Of a stretch of DNA of 15,654 bases, positions 5,216-12,466 are shown piece by piece (positions within the stretch are counted from its first letter, which is position 1; each line of letters starts with the position of its first letter). The notes beneath the pieces were generated by a model. The model did not search any database and was not told the DNA's origin. It saw nothing but the letters and a program-made list of their open reading frames with translations. This stretch comes from Actinomycetes bacterium (GTDB taxonomy: Bacteria > Actinomycetota > CADDZG01 > JAHWKV01): positions 1-15,654 of the forward strand of contig JAJCYF010000111.1 in assembly GCA_029263035.1 (NCBI GenBank). Reading direction: 5' to 3'. The position numbers and the translations under genes were made by a program.

Positions 5216-7972
5216 TTACCGCGTGTCCGACCCCGCCGTGTCGCTTTCTTTCAGAACCGCCTGCGCCGCCGCTAGCCGGGCCACCGGCACCCTGAACGGG
5301 CTGCAGCTGACGTAATCCAGGCCCGTGTTGTGACAGAACTCCACCGAGCTCGGGTCTCCGCCGTGCTCGCCGCAGATGCCCAGCTTCAGGTTCGGCCTGA
5401 CTTCCCGGCCCTCCTTGCAGGCGATCTCAATCAGGCGGCCCACGCCGGCCTCGTCGATCGACTCAAACGGGTTCACCTTCAGGATGCCCCGCTCCAGGTA
5501 TCTCGGCAGGAACTTGCCCTCGATGTCGTCCCGGCTGAAGCCGAAAGCGGTCTGGGTCAGGTCGTTGGTTCCGAACGAGAAGAACTCCGCCGTCTCGGCG
5601 ATGTCGCCGGCCGTCAGAGCCGCCCGGGGCAGCTCGATCATCGTTCCGATCATGTAGTCGATCTTCTGACCGGATTTGGCGAACACCTCGTCGATGATGG
5701 ACAGCGCTTCCCGGCGGATCATGTCGAACTCTTCACGGACTGCAATCAGCGGAATCATGATCTCGATGACCGGCTCTTTGCCGGCCGCCTTGACCTGAAC
5801 CGCTGCCTCGATGATCGCCCGCACCTGCATGGCGTACAGGCCCGGCTTCACGATGCCCAGCCGCACCCCCCGCATGCCCAGCATGGGGTTGGACTCCTCC
5901 AGGCGCAGAACGTTTTCCAGCAGGCCCTGATGCTCCTCAATCTCCTTCTCCACCGACTGCATGGTCGACGGCGAGTCGAGCGGGATGTCGGAGTGCTCCC
6001 AGGAGAAATGCTTCGAGGCGCTGGTCGCCACCGACTTGTAGATCTCCAGACCCTGGATCTCCAGCTCAAGCTCCTTGGAAGACGGCAGGAACTCATGCAG
6101 CGGCGGGTCCAGCAGACGGATGGTCACCGGCAGGCCGCTCATGGCGGAGAAGATGCCGATGAAGTCCTCCCGCTGAAGCTCCAGCAGCTCGTCCAGAGCC
6201 GCCTGCTCCTCGTCCGGCGTGTTCGCCAGGATCATCCGGCGCACGACGGGCAAACGGTCGCCCAGGAACATGTGCTCGGTCCTTGCCAGGCCGATGCCTT
6301 CGGCGCCAAACTCCCGGCCCTTGGCTGCGTCCTCGGGGGTGTCGGCGTTGGCCCGCACTTTCAGGCGGCGGATGCCGTCGGCCCATCCCAGGATCTTCAG
6401 CAGGTCGGCAGAAAGCTCGGGCTCGACCAGCGGAACCTCGCCCAGGGCGATCTCTCCGGTGTTGCCGTTGATGGCGACGATGTCGCCCTCGACCACCCGG
6501 TACTCCCCGACGGTGAACTCACGCTTGTCGATGTCGATCTTCAGCGACTCGGCTCCGCAGACGCACGGCTTGCCGGCGCCGCGGGCGACGCCCGCCGCGT
6601 GGGAGGTCTTGCCCCCACGGGAGGTCAGAATCCCCTGCGCGGCGTACATGCCGCCGACGTCCTCCGGCTCGGTCATCGGACGAACCAGGATGACCTTTTC
6701 GCCGGCCTCGGCCATGCGGACGGCCTCCTTGGCGTCGAAAACCGCTTTGCCGACGGCGGCGCCGGGTGAGGCGTTCAGGCCCTTGGCGACGATGACGATG
6801 TCGGCCGTAGTGTCGAACTGCGGGTGCAGAAGCTGATCCAATGAGGCCGGGTCGACCCGAAGGACGGCCTCCTGCTCGGAGATCTTGCCCTCGGAGACCA
6901 GGTCGACGGCGATCTTCACCGCAGCGCCGGCGGTCCGCTTGCCGATGCGGGTCTGCAGCATCCACAGCTTGCCCTTTTCGACCGTGAACTCGATGTCGCA
7001 CATGTCCCGGTAGTGGTCCTCGAGCTGGGCCATGATGCCGGTCAGCTTGTCGTAGCTGGCCCGGTCGGACTCCTTGAGGGCGTCCAGGTGCAGGGGCGTG
7101 CGGGCGCCGGAGACGACGTCCTCGCCCTGAGCGTTGGGCAGGTACTCGGCCAGGTAGGACTTGGCTCCGCTCCCGGCGTCACGGGTGAAGGCGACCCCGG
7201 TACCGGAGTCCTCGCCCAGGTTGCCGAAAACGATGGTCTGGATGTTCACGCCGGTGCCGAGTGAGTCGGAGATCCGGTTCTGGCGGCGGTAGATCTTGGC
7301 CCGCTCACCGCTCCAGGACTTGAAGACCGCCTCGATGGCCAGCTTCAGCTGCTCCATCGGGGTGTCGGGGAATCCCTGGCCGGTGGTGTCGGCGACGACC
7401 TGCTTGAAGCGGGCGGTCAGCTCCTTGAGGTCCTCGGCACCCAGGTCGGTGTCCTCGGTGACCCCGGTCTCTTCCTTCAGCCGCTCGATCTCGTGCTCGA
7501 ACTCCTCGCCGGGCACGCCCATGACGATCTTGCCGAACATCTGGATGAAGCGACGGTAGGCGTCGTAGGCGAACCGCTCGTTGCCCGACTGGGCGGTCAG
7601 GCCCTTGAGGGACTCGTCGTTCATGCCCAGGTTGAGGACGGTGTCCATCATTCCGGGCATGGAGAACTTGGCGCCGGAGCGCACGGAGACCAGCAGGGGG
7701 TTCGACGGATCGCCGAGCTTCTTGCCCATCTTGGACTCCAGCTTGGCGACGTGCTCCGCCACCTCGTCCATCAGGCCATCGGGGAAGTCGCCGGTCTCCA
7801 TGTAGATCCGGCAGGCCTCGGTGGTGACGGTGAATCCGGGGGGCACGGGCAGGCCCAGGTTGGTCATCTCGGAAAGGTTTGCGCCCTTGCCGCCCAACAG
7901 GTCCTTTTTGTCCCTGTCGCCCTCTTCAAAATCGTAGACGTACCGCACTGCGGTTGAGGAGTCCGGACTCAC
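5216..7972 (-). CDS. ppdK: Pyruvate, phosphate dikinase
   Basis: The enzyme interconverts pyruvate, ATP and Pi with PEP, AMP and PPi in the cytosol, serving gluconeogenesis or PPi-linked glycolysis. The protein is 918 residues. Its ATP-grasp half (about 1-345) starts with LLGGKGANLSEMTNLGLPVPPGFT. The phosphohistidine domain has GGKTSHAA with catalytic H458 and the neighbouring T456, the position phosphorylated by regulatory kinases in some organisms. The PEP-binding TIM barrel (about 520-895) ends with C867 in GICGEHGGDP. Between PPLHEFLP (623-630) and NPMLG (695-699) it has about 35 residues more than I recall for the Clostridium symbiosum enzyme (874 aa). The start is GTG at 7972 in a GTGA overlap with the preceding gene; it is the last gene of glyS-DUF1416-like-ppdK. 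No PPDK regulatory protein gene is in the window. Confidence 0.97.
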   Translation of the reverse strand: MSPDSSTAVRYVYDFEEGDRDKKDLLGGKGANLSEMTNLGLPVPPGFTVTTEACRIYMETGDFPDGLMDEVAEHVAKLESKMGKKLGDPSNPLLVSVRSGAKFSMPGMMDTVLNLGMNDESLKGLTAQSGNERFAYDAYRRFIQMFGKIVMGVPGEEFEHEIERLKEETGVTEDTDLGAEDLKELTARFKQVVADTTGQGFPDTPMEQLKLAIEAVFKSWSGERAKIYRRQNRISDSLGTGVNIQTIVFGNLGEDSGTGVAFTRDAGSGAKSYLAEYLPNAQGEDVVSGARTPLHLDALKESDRASYDKLTGIMAQLEDHYRDMCDIEFTVEKGKLWMLQTRIGKRTAGAAVKIAVDLVSEGKISEQEAVLRVDPASLDQLLHPQFDTTADIVIVAKGLNASPGAAVGKAVFDAKEAVRMAEAGEKVILVRPMTEPEDVGGMYAAQGILTSRGGKTSHAAGVARGAGKPCVCGAESLKIDIDKREFTVGEYRVVEGDIVAINGNTGEIALGEVPLVEPELSADLLKILGWADGIRRLKVRANADTPEDAAKGREFGAEGIGLARTEHMFLGDRLPVVRRMILANTPDEEQAALDELLELQREDFIGIFSAMSGLPVTIRLLDPPLHEFLPSSKELELEIQGLEIYKSVATSASKHFSWEHSDIPLDSPSTMQSVEKEIEEHQGLLENVLRLEESNPMLGMRGVRLGIVKPGLYAMQVRAIIEAAVQVKAAGKEPVIEIMIPLIAVREEFDMIRREALSIIDEVFAKSGQKIDYMIGTMIELPRAALTAGDIAETAEFFSFGTNDLTQTAFGFSRDDIEGKFLPRYLERGILKVNPFESIDEAGVGRLIEIACKEGREVRPNLKLGICGEHGGDPSSVEFCHNTGLDYVSCSPFRVPVARLAAAQAVLKESDTAGSDTR

Positions 7973-8220
7973 TCTGGCCTCAGGTCGATGTTAAGAGGGT
8001 CGGACTCGGGCGTGAGCGTGTACTGCTGGGTGTTCTTCTCGGTGCCGGGGGCGAACGCCACCACGGTCCAGGTGCCCTCGGGCAGGTTGAACTTGTACTC
8101 GCCGTCGGCGTCGGTGCGGGCTTCCCACACGAAGTCGCCGGACGGGCCGTTGATACGGATGTAGGCACCTTCGGTGGGCGTTCCCGCGACCACGACCTTG
8201 CCGGTCATCTGTAGGGTCAC
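7969..8220 (-). CDS. Small carboxypeptidase-regulatory-like (DUF1416-like) beta-sandwich protein
   Basis: This 83-residue protein consists almost entirely of one beta-sandwich domain. The pattern [13 protein letters not shown], then [18 protein letters not shown] and TVVAFAPG, is that of carboxypeptidase regulatory/CnaB-like folds and resembles the actinobacterial DUF1416 family. There is no signal peptide or membrane segment, so it should be cytosolic. It overlaps glyS upstream and ppdK downstream by 4 bp each (both GTGA), so it is surely co-translated with them. Function is unknown; placement hints at a role linked to PPDK or glycyl-tRNA synthetase. GTG at 8220 is chosen for the overlap, with an in-frame ATG four codons later as the alternative. 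Being intact and coupled on both sides makes it a real gene. Confidence 0.8.
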   Translation of the reverse strand: MTLQMTGKVVVAGTPTEGAYIRINGPSGDFVWEARTDADGEYKFNLPEGTWTVVAFAPGTEKNTQQYTLTPESDPLNIDLRPE

Positions 8221-9533
8221 CAGCTCAGCCTCGGGCGGAGCCAGTCGGAGAGGGCGTCGATGACGACGCGCTCTTGCTGCATGGAATCACGATCCCTGAT
8301 GGTCACGGCTTTGTCCTCCAATGAGTCGAAGTCGACGGTCACGGCGTAGGGGGTTCCGATCTCATCGTGACGTCGATAGCGTTTTCCGATCGAACCGGTT
8401 TCATCGTAGTCGATGGAATAGTCGGCGCGAAGGGTCTGGGCAACCTGCTTGGCAAGGGGGCGGAGATTTTCGTGCTTGGAGAGGGGCAGGACCGCCACCT
8501 TGAACGGCGCCAGCTGCTTGTGCAGGCGCAGCACCACCCGCTTGTCGACCCCGCCCTTGGCGTTGGGGGCCTCCTCCTCCCGGTAGGCATCGATGAGGAA
8601 CGCCAGAAGCGCCCGGGTGGCGCCGGCGGCCGGCTCGATGACGTAGGGGATGTAGCGCTCCTGGGTCTCGGCGTCGAAGTAGGACAGGTCCTGGCCGGAG
8701 AACTTGGCGTGCTGGGTCAGGTCGAAGTTGCCCCGGTTGGCGATGCCCTCGAGCTCCCCCCAGCCCCACGGGTACTTGTACTCGATGTCGACGGTGCGGG
8801 TTGAGTAGTGGCTCAGCTCGTCCTTCTCGTGCTCGCGCAGCCGCAGGTTCTCCTCCCGCATGCCGAGGTTGAGGTACCACTGGAACCGCTCGTCGATCCA
8901 GTGCTGGTGGTACTCGGCGTCGGTCCCCGGCTTGACGAAGTACTCCATCTCCATCTGCTCGAACTCGCGGGTGCGAAAGATGAAGTTGCCGGGAGTGATC
9001 TCGTTGCGGAACGACTTGCCGGTCTGGGCGATGCCGAACGGCAGCTTCTTGCGCATCGACGCCTGGACCTGCATGAAGTTGACGAAGATGCCCTGAGCGG
9101 TCTCGGGGCGCAGCCAGACGACGTTCTTGGCGTCCTCGATCGGCCCGATGTGGGTCTTGAACATCAGGTTGAAGTTGCGAGGGTCGCCCAGCTCGTCGCT
9201 GCCGCAGTTCGGGCATTTGTCGCCGATCTGGTCTGCCCGGTGCCGGGTATTGCACTTGGCGCACTCGACCAGCGGGTCGGTGAAGACCTCCAGGTGGCCG
9301 GACGCCTCCCACACGGTGGAGTTGAGTATCACGGAGGAATCCAGGCCCACGACGTCGTCGCGCAGCTGGACCATCGCCCGCCACCAGGCGCGCTTGAGGT
9401 TCTCTTTCATCTCCACGCCGAGGGGTCCGTAATCCCAGCCGGAACGCAGCCCGCCGTAGATTTCGCCGGACTGAAAAACGATGCCTCTGCGCTTGGAAAG
9501 GTCGACGATCGTGTCGAGGGAAGGAGTGCTCAT
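8217..9533 (-). CDS. glyS: Glycyl-tRNA synthetase, single-chain (alpha2) type
   Basis: It attaches glycine to tRNA-Gly. The 438-residue class II synthetase is of the single-chain dimeric type, not the alpha2-beta2 GlyQ/GlyS type. It opens with the region [11 protein letters not shown] and [13 protein letters not shown]4 zinc knuckle is visible (C91, C94, C107, C110). Motif 2 spans about 171-199 ([26 protein letters not shown]) and motif 3 is around [14 protein letters not shown]. The anticodon-binding domain begins near [14 protein letters not shown] at 9533 is favoured: TAGCAT lies 7 nt upstream and the sequence after it ([16 protein letters not shown]) looks like a normal N-terminus; in-frame ATGs at 9542 and 9551 lie inside the putative promoter. 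It leads a three-gene unit with the DUF1416-like gene and ppdK. Confidence 0.96.
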   Translation of the reverse strand: MSTPSLDTIVDLSKRRGIVFQSGEIYGGLRSGWDYGPLGVEMKENLKRAWWRAMVQLRDDVVGLDSSVILNSTVWEASGHLEVFTDPLVECAKCNTRHRADQIGDKCPNCGSDELGDPRNFNLMFKTHIGPIEDAKNVVWLRPETAQGIFVNFMQVQASMRKKLPFGIAQTGKSFRNEITPGNFIFRTREFEQMEMEYFVKPGTDAEYHQHWIDERFQWYLNLGMREENLRLREHEKDELSHYSTRTVDIEYKYPWGWGELEGIANRGNFDLTQHAKFSGQDLSYFDAETQERYIPYVIEPAAGATRALLAFLIDAYREEEAPNAKGGVDKRVVLRLHKQLAPFKVAVLPLSKHENLRPLAKQVAQTLRADYSIDYDETGSIGKRYRRHDEIGTPYAVTVDFDSLEDKAVTIRDRDSMQQERVVIDALSDWLRPRLSW

Positions 9534-9546
9534 CGCTTCCATGCTA
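9534..9546 (-). promoter_or_regulatory. Leaderless-type promoter of glyS (-10 TAGCAT)
   Basis: On the minus strand TAGCAT (9546-9541) is followed by 7 nt and the ATG at 9533. The only purine run (GGAAG) is too close to the ATG to be a good ribosome-binding site. No -35 consensus is apparent. It would drive glyS, the DUF1416-like gene and ppdK. Confidence 0.4.
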
Positions 9547-9581
9547 CACATCGAGCCCCAAACCGGTGAGAAGGGCCGGGA

Positions 9582-9595
9582 AAAGCGGGGGCTTT
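9582..9595 (-). terminator. Weak terminator-like hairpin after the MetE-like gene
   Basis: On the minus strand AAAGC-CCCC-GCTTT overlaps the stop codon of the MetE-like gene and is followed by a single further T. The 5-bp stem has just two G-C pairs, so termination would be inefficient. It is the only candidate between this gene and glyS. Confidence 0.2.
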
Positions 9596-10613
9596 ATGCC
9601 TCTATCAACCGCCGGGTTCTTGCCGCCGCGGCATCGGCCGCCTCGGGTGAACGCCGGCCCAGCCCGCAGTAGGTAGCGACATCGACCGGGCCGATCATCT
9701 GCTCGATCAGCTTGAGGACCACCAGCTGCTCGGCTTCTTCCTGCTCCTCCTGGACGATGCCTGCGACGAATCGGGCGGAGCTGTCCCGGAACAGGTTCCT
9801 GAACGCCTCGTAGTAGCGGGGATCCGTGCTCAGCGGCTCCCGGCCCCCCGCCAGCGGGGCGTGGATGAACTCCAGGGGCCGGCCGGACGGCCATCTGCTG
9901 GACAGCTCATTGAACAGATACACCACCGGCGCAGCGCTTTTCATCGGGGACAGGGCTTCGTGGTTCATGTCGCCCAGGCACAGGTGAACCCCGAACCGGG
10001 CTCCCTCCGGAACCTGCTCGGGCACCTTGACCAGGCGCTCGGCCATGATGCCGGCGACGACCGGGCCCAGCGGGCCGGCTTTGGCGGTGGCCACCAGATG
10101 AAGCGGTGCTTCCAGCTGGAAGATCACCCGGTCCCCGAACTCCTTGTAGGTTTCGGTGATGTCGTTCACCACCATGTCGCGGAAGGGTCGCGAGTGCTTG
10201 GCGAGCCCCACCTTCCCCATGGAGAACAGCGCCAGGTTCATGTAGTCGGGGATGCCGACCAGCAGCGCCGGCCGTTCCTCCATACCGGCGGTTGCGCGAT
10301 CCAGCGCCGCGAGTTCTTCGCGGGTTCGCTCCAGGGTACCGAGCGACATGGTGGACCCGGACAGCTTGTGACCTTTACGGACCCGGTGGACCAGCAGGTC
10401 CTCGTATCCGCTCCACTTACCTTCCTTCTGGATCTCCAGGTCGGGGTGGCCGCGCAGCGACTCTATGAAGGAGACGATCCAGTCCTTCCGGTCACCCGTC
10501 TCACCGCCCGAGACGTAGCGCTGCCCGGGAAGCTGTTCCAGCTGCCAGCCGATCGCCTTCTCGACGTCCGGTTGGGCGATGCTGCCCACCACCTGCGGCC
10601 TTCTGTCTGCCAT
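9594..10613 (-). CDS. Cobalamin-independent methionine synthase-like (MetE C-terminal type) barrel protein
   Basis: This 339-residue protein is not a standard MetE, which has about 750 residues in two barrels. It resembles a lone C-terminal catalytic barrel. Near the N-terminus it has VGSIAQP, like the VGS-F/L-P motif of MetE, and a GGETGDRKDW segment. Candidate zinc ligands in order are H210 and C212 (FGVHLCLGD), E236 (FNELSSR, comparable with IETSRS) and C316 (TYCGLGRR, comparable with the CGL motif). H251 (FIHAP) resembles the catalytic IHSP histidine. These matches are my motif reading, not an alignment. The protein may transfer a methyl group to a thiol, but substrate and donor are unknown. 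ATG at 10613 has AGGAG 8 nt upstream; a TTG two codons earlier is too close to it. It follows the macro-domain gene by 50 nt and may be co-transcribed. Confidence 0.65.
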   Translation of the reverse strand: MADRRPQVVGSIAQPDVEKAIGWQLEQLPGQRYVSGGETGDRKDWIVSFIESLRGHPDLEIQKEGKWSGYEDLLVHRVRKGHKLSGSTMSLGTLERTREELAALDRATAGMEERPALLVGIPDYMNLALFSMGKVGLAKHSRPFRDMVVNDITETYKEFGDRVIFQLEAPLHLVATAKAGPLGPVVAGIMAERLVKVPEQVPEGARFGVHLCLGDMNHEALSPMKSAAPVVYLFNELSSRWPSGRPLEFIHAPLAGGREPLSTDPRYYEAFRNLFRDSSARFVAGIVQEEQEEAEQLVVLKLIEQMIGPVDVATYCGLGRRSPEAADAAAARTRRLIEA

Positions 10614-10620
10614 ATCCAAA

Positions 10621-10626
10621 TCTCCT
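10621..10626 (-). promoter_or_regulatory. Ribosome-binding site AGGAGA of the MetE-like gene
   Basis: AGGAG on the minus strand lies 8 nt before the ATG at 10613, which decides that start over the TTG at 10619. A clear ribosome-binding site here contrasts with the leaderless-type starts of neighbouring first genes, and supports co-transcription with the macro-domain gene. Confidence 0.6.
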
Positions 10627-10663
10627 GACCGTGTTCTAATTCGGTACCGTCCGGGGCGAAGAC

Positions 10664-11212
10664 CTAAACGCCCGCCTCCAGCGCCTCCTCGAAGATAGCC
10701 AGCGGGCCGCCGGTGAACAGCACAATGGTGACCCTCTCGACGAACTCCGCTCCCTCCAGCCCCTCTTTAAGGGCGCTCAGGATCACCGGCGCCGCCTTGT
10801 CGGCCGGGTAGCCGTAGATGCCGGTGGAGATGGCCGGGAAGGTCACAGTTCTTGCTTCCAGCTGGTCGGCCATGTGAAACGCACTTCGGTAGGCGGACCA
10901 CAACAGGTCTGCCTCCAGGAAGTTGCCGCCCCGCCACCGCGGGCCCACGGCGTGGATCACCCATTTGGCGGGCAGGTCCCCCGCCTCGCTGACCACCGCA
11001 CTGCCGGTCGGGCACTGACGGCGCTTGCCGTACCGGCGTTGAAGGTCGCCCATGATTGCCGGGCCCCCGGCGCGGTGGATCGCCCCGTCGACTCCCCCGC
11101 CGCCGGTGAGGCCCTCGTTGGCGGCGTTGACGATCACATCGGCGGGGATCTGGGTGATGTCGCCCTTGACCAGGGCAAGCACCCGCTCCCCGATTTTCAA
11201 CTCGGAAGCCAT
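10664..11212 (-). CDS. Macro-domain ADP-ribose hydrolase (MacroD type, O-acetyl-ADP-ribose deacetylase-like)
   Basis: The 182-residue protein is a single macro domain. The MacroD signatures are intact: GDI at 18-20, NAANEGLTGGGGVDGAIH at 29-46 with the catalytic-type Asp42, and the phosphate-binding loop PAISTGIYGYP at 126-136. Enzymes of this class remove mono-ADP-ribose from acidic residues and hydrolyse O-acetyl-ADP-ribose, in the cytosol. No ADP-ribosyltransferase or sirtuin is in the window, so the partner reaction is unknown. The ATG at 11212 lies 6 nt after TAATCT, a leaderless-type start. A perfect inverted repeat (11228-11246) overlaps the promoter spacer and may bind a regulator. 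The MetE-like gene follows at 50 nt. Confidence 0.92.
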   Translation of the reverse strand: MASELKIGERVLALVKGDITQIPADVIVNAANEGLTGGGGVDGAIHRAGGPAIMGDLQRRYGKRRQCPTGSAVVSEAGDLPAKWVIHAVGPRWRGGNFLEADLLWSAYRSAFHMADQLEARTVTFPAISTGIYGYPADKAAPVILSALKEGLEGAEFVERVTIVLFTGGPLAIFEEALEAGV

Positions 11213-11224
11213 ACCGGCAGATTA
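11213..11224 (-). promoter_or_regulatory. Leaderless-type promoter of the macro-domain gene (-10 TAATCT)
   Basis: TAATCT (11224-11219 on the minus strand) is followed by GCCGGT and then the ATG. No ribosome-binding site is present. The 53-bp gap to recO leaves room for an independent promoter. Confidence 0.5.
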
Positions 11225-11227
11225 GCG

Positions 11228-11246
11228 CCTGTTTTGCCGAAACAGG
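11228..11246. promoter_or_regulatory. Inverted repeat CCTGTTT-N5-AAACAGG, candidate operator
   Basis: Two perfect 7-bp arms surround TGCCG in the recO to macro-domain gap. The repeat covers the spacer and -35 position of the proposed TAATCT promoter, where a repressor would act. As RNA it could also form a hairpin after recO, but without a T-run it is a poor terminator. Confidence 0.4.
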
Positions 11247-11265
11247 TTCCGACAACGGCCTGGAG

Positions 11266-12000
11266 CTAAAAGCGGGCCATCGCCTCGGCTGCCGATGCCG
11301 ACTTCAGCCGGCGCTCCAGGTGGTACTCGGTGTAGAAGCGGGCCAGGCGGGCGGCGGTGGCCATCTCCTGGTGCGACGGGGGCCGGGCGGGAAGCCTGGG
11401 GGCGGCGTCCAGGGGGACCGCCAGGTCGCTCATCAGCTCCAGAACTGCGGTTCCGACCTCCTCCGAGTCATAGGTCCGGCACCCCGGGCACACCGCTCCC
11501 CCCTGTCCGGGGGAGAACCAGGAGGCGGGCCGGGAGCACTCGGCACAGCGGTCCATCGACGGGGCGAACCCGGCGATGCCGCAGAGCTGGAGCAAAAAGC
11601 CGGCCAGCACCATCGGTGAGCCGTCGGTAGAAAGTTTGTTCAGGGATCCGATCAGCAGGTCCAGCACCCGGGCGGAGTCTTCGGACTCCTGGGCCACCCG
11701 GTCGCACGCCTCCAGCATCACCGAACCCAGGTTCAGCCGGTCCAGGTCCTCTTTAACTGCACGGAACGGGTCCAGCACCTCGACCTGGGTGACGGTGTGC
11801 AGGTCGGACTTGCCCTTCCAGATCACCAGCGAGACGTGACAGAACGGCTCCAGCCGGCCGCCGTAGCGGCTCTTGGTGCGCCGGACCCCTTTGACCACCG
11901 CCCGGATCTTGCCGTGGTCGCGCCCTACCAGGGTGACAATCCGGTCGGCTTCGCCCAAACGCATGGTCCGAAGGACCACCGCCTCGTCTTTGTAGAGCAT
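11266..12000 (-). CDS. recO: DNA repair protein RecO
   Basis: RecO works with RecR (and RecF) to load RecA on SSB-coated single-stranded DNA and to anneal strands. The 244-residue protein has the N-terminal OB-fold (about 1-80, starting LYKDEAVVLRTMRLGEADRIVTL and including GKIRAVVKGVRRTKSRYGG) and an alpha-helical domain with a C4 zinc site (C152, C155, C171, C174). The ATG at 12000 is chosen because the OB-fold starts there and TATAGT sits 6 nt upstream. The reading frame stays open to 12150, but that extension would overlap the DUF6166-like gene and has no family resemblance. In many Gram-positive genomes era lies just upstream; here it does not. Confidence 0.95.
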   Translation of the reverse strand: MLYKDEAVVLRTMRLGEADRIVTLVGRDHGKIRAVVKGVRRTKSRYGGRLEPFCHVSLVIWKGKSDLHTVTQVEVLDPFRAVKEDLDRLNLGSVMLEACDRVAQESEDSARVLDLLIGSLNKLSTDGSPMVLAGFLLQLCGIAGFAPSMDRCAECSRPASWFSPGQGGAVCPGCRTYDSEEVGTAVLELMSDLAVPLDAAPRLPARPPSHQEMATAARLARFYTEYHLERRLKSASAAEAMARF

Positions 12001-12012
12001 CGTCCAACTATA
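12001..12012 (-). promoter_or_regulatory. Leaderless-type promoter of recO (-10 TATAGT)
   Basis: TATAGT (12012-12007 on the minus strand) is a strong -10 match with 6 nt to the recO ATG. It supports the short recO form. No -35 consensus is recognisable 17-18 bp upstream. Confidence 0.6.
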
Positions 12013-12047
12013 GGTAGCGGCGGGCGCAATACCCGGCATTCCGGCGC

Positions 12048-12431
12048 CTAATTGACGCTCTGCTCCACTCCCCCGCCCAGCTCGTCCAGCGGGAGCTGAT
12101 ACACCGGAATCCGCTGGCTCCGCCCGTAGACCCAGTCGAGCAGCTGCCACTGGTTGATCTGCCAGCCGGCGGCCGGGAGCATGCTCACCAGCTCGTCGTG
12201 AAGGCGGTCCTTGAGCTCGTCGACCAGCGGGTCGTCCCCGCCCTCAAGAGCGTCGGCGAGCAGGGTAATCGACAGGTTCATGGCATCCTCCCCCGGGTAG
12301 CCCCAGTCGAACTCTATGGGGCGGTAGAGGAAAAGCTGCTCTTTGAGGGTCCGGCGCCTGAGATTCTCAATGACATAGACCTCGGGGAGCCCCCTGCGGT
12401 CCCGAATGCCTTGATAAACGCGGTCGCCCAC
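12048..12431 (-). CDS. DUF6166-like protein of unknown function
   Basis: The 127-residue soluble protein starts with VYQGIRDRRGLPEVYVIE and has a core RPIEFDWGYPGED, then AMNLSITLLADALEGGDD and helices ending near LPAAGWQINQWQLLDWV. This F-WGY-G, LA-LLAD, LP-W pattern matches what I recall of the DUF6166 domain; no biochemical role is known. No catalytic motif, signal peptide or membrane segment is visible. The start is GTG at 12431 with GGAAGG 6 nt upstream. It is transcribed away from the xre gene, with 35 bp between the two starts, so that regulator could control it. recO follows after 47 bp with its own promoter. Confidence 0.6.
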   Translation of the reverse strand: MGDRVYQGIRDRRGLPEVYVIENLRRRTLKEQLFLYRPIEFDWGYPGEDAMNLSITLLADALEGGDDPLVDELKDRLHDELVSMLPAAGWQINQWQLLDWVYGRSQRIPVYQLPLDELGGGVEQSVN

Positions 12432-12454
12432 TACTTGCCTTCCCTCAGCTCAGA

Positions 12455-12466
12455 TACAATCGTGTC
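12455..12466 (+). promoter_or_regulatory. Leaderless-type promoter of the xre gene (-10 TACAAT)
   Basis: TACAAT (12455-12460) is followed by exactly 6 nt and the xre ATG. TTGCCT occurs 14 bp upstream of it, too close for a normal -35. The promoter lies in the 35-bp divergent gap with the DUF6166-like gene. Confidence 0.55.

Noticed and set aside
5330..6769. Long plus-strand open frame of 479 codons
   Set aside because: It lies wholly antisense to ppdK in a high-GC gene, lacks any domain pattern, and is a typical codon-bias shadow.
11228..11252. LexA/SOS box in the recO to macro-domain gap
   Set aside because: GAACCTGTTTC lacks the GAAC-N4-GTTC symmetry of the actinobacterial SOS box; the actual dyad is CCTGTTT-N5-AAACAGG.
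12001..12150. Longer RecO with a 50-residue N-terminal extension
   Set aside because: The extension overlaps the DUF6166-like gene in another frame and is Ala/Gly/Arg-rich. The family N-terminus begins at the ATG at 12000, which also has a -10 box at the right distance.
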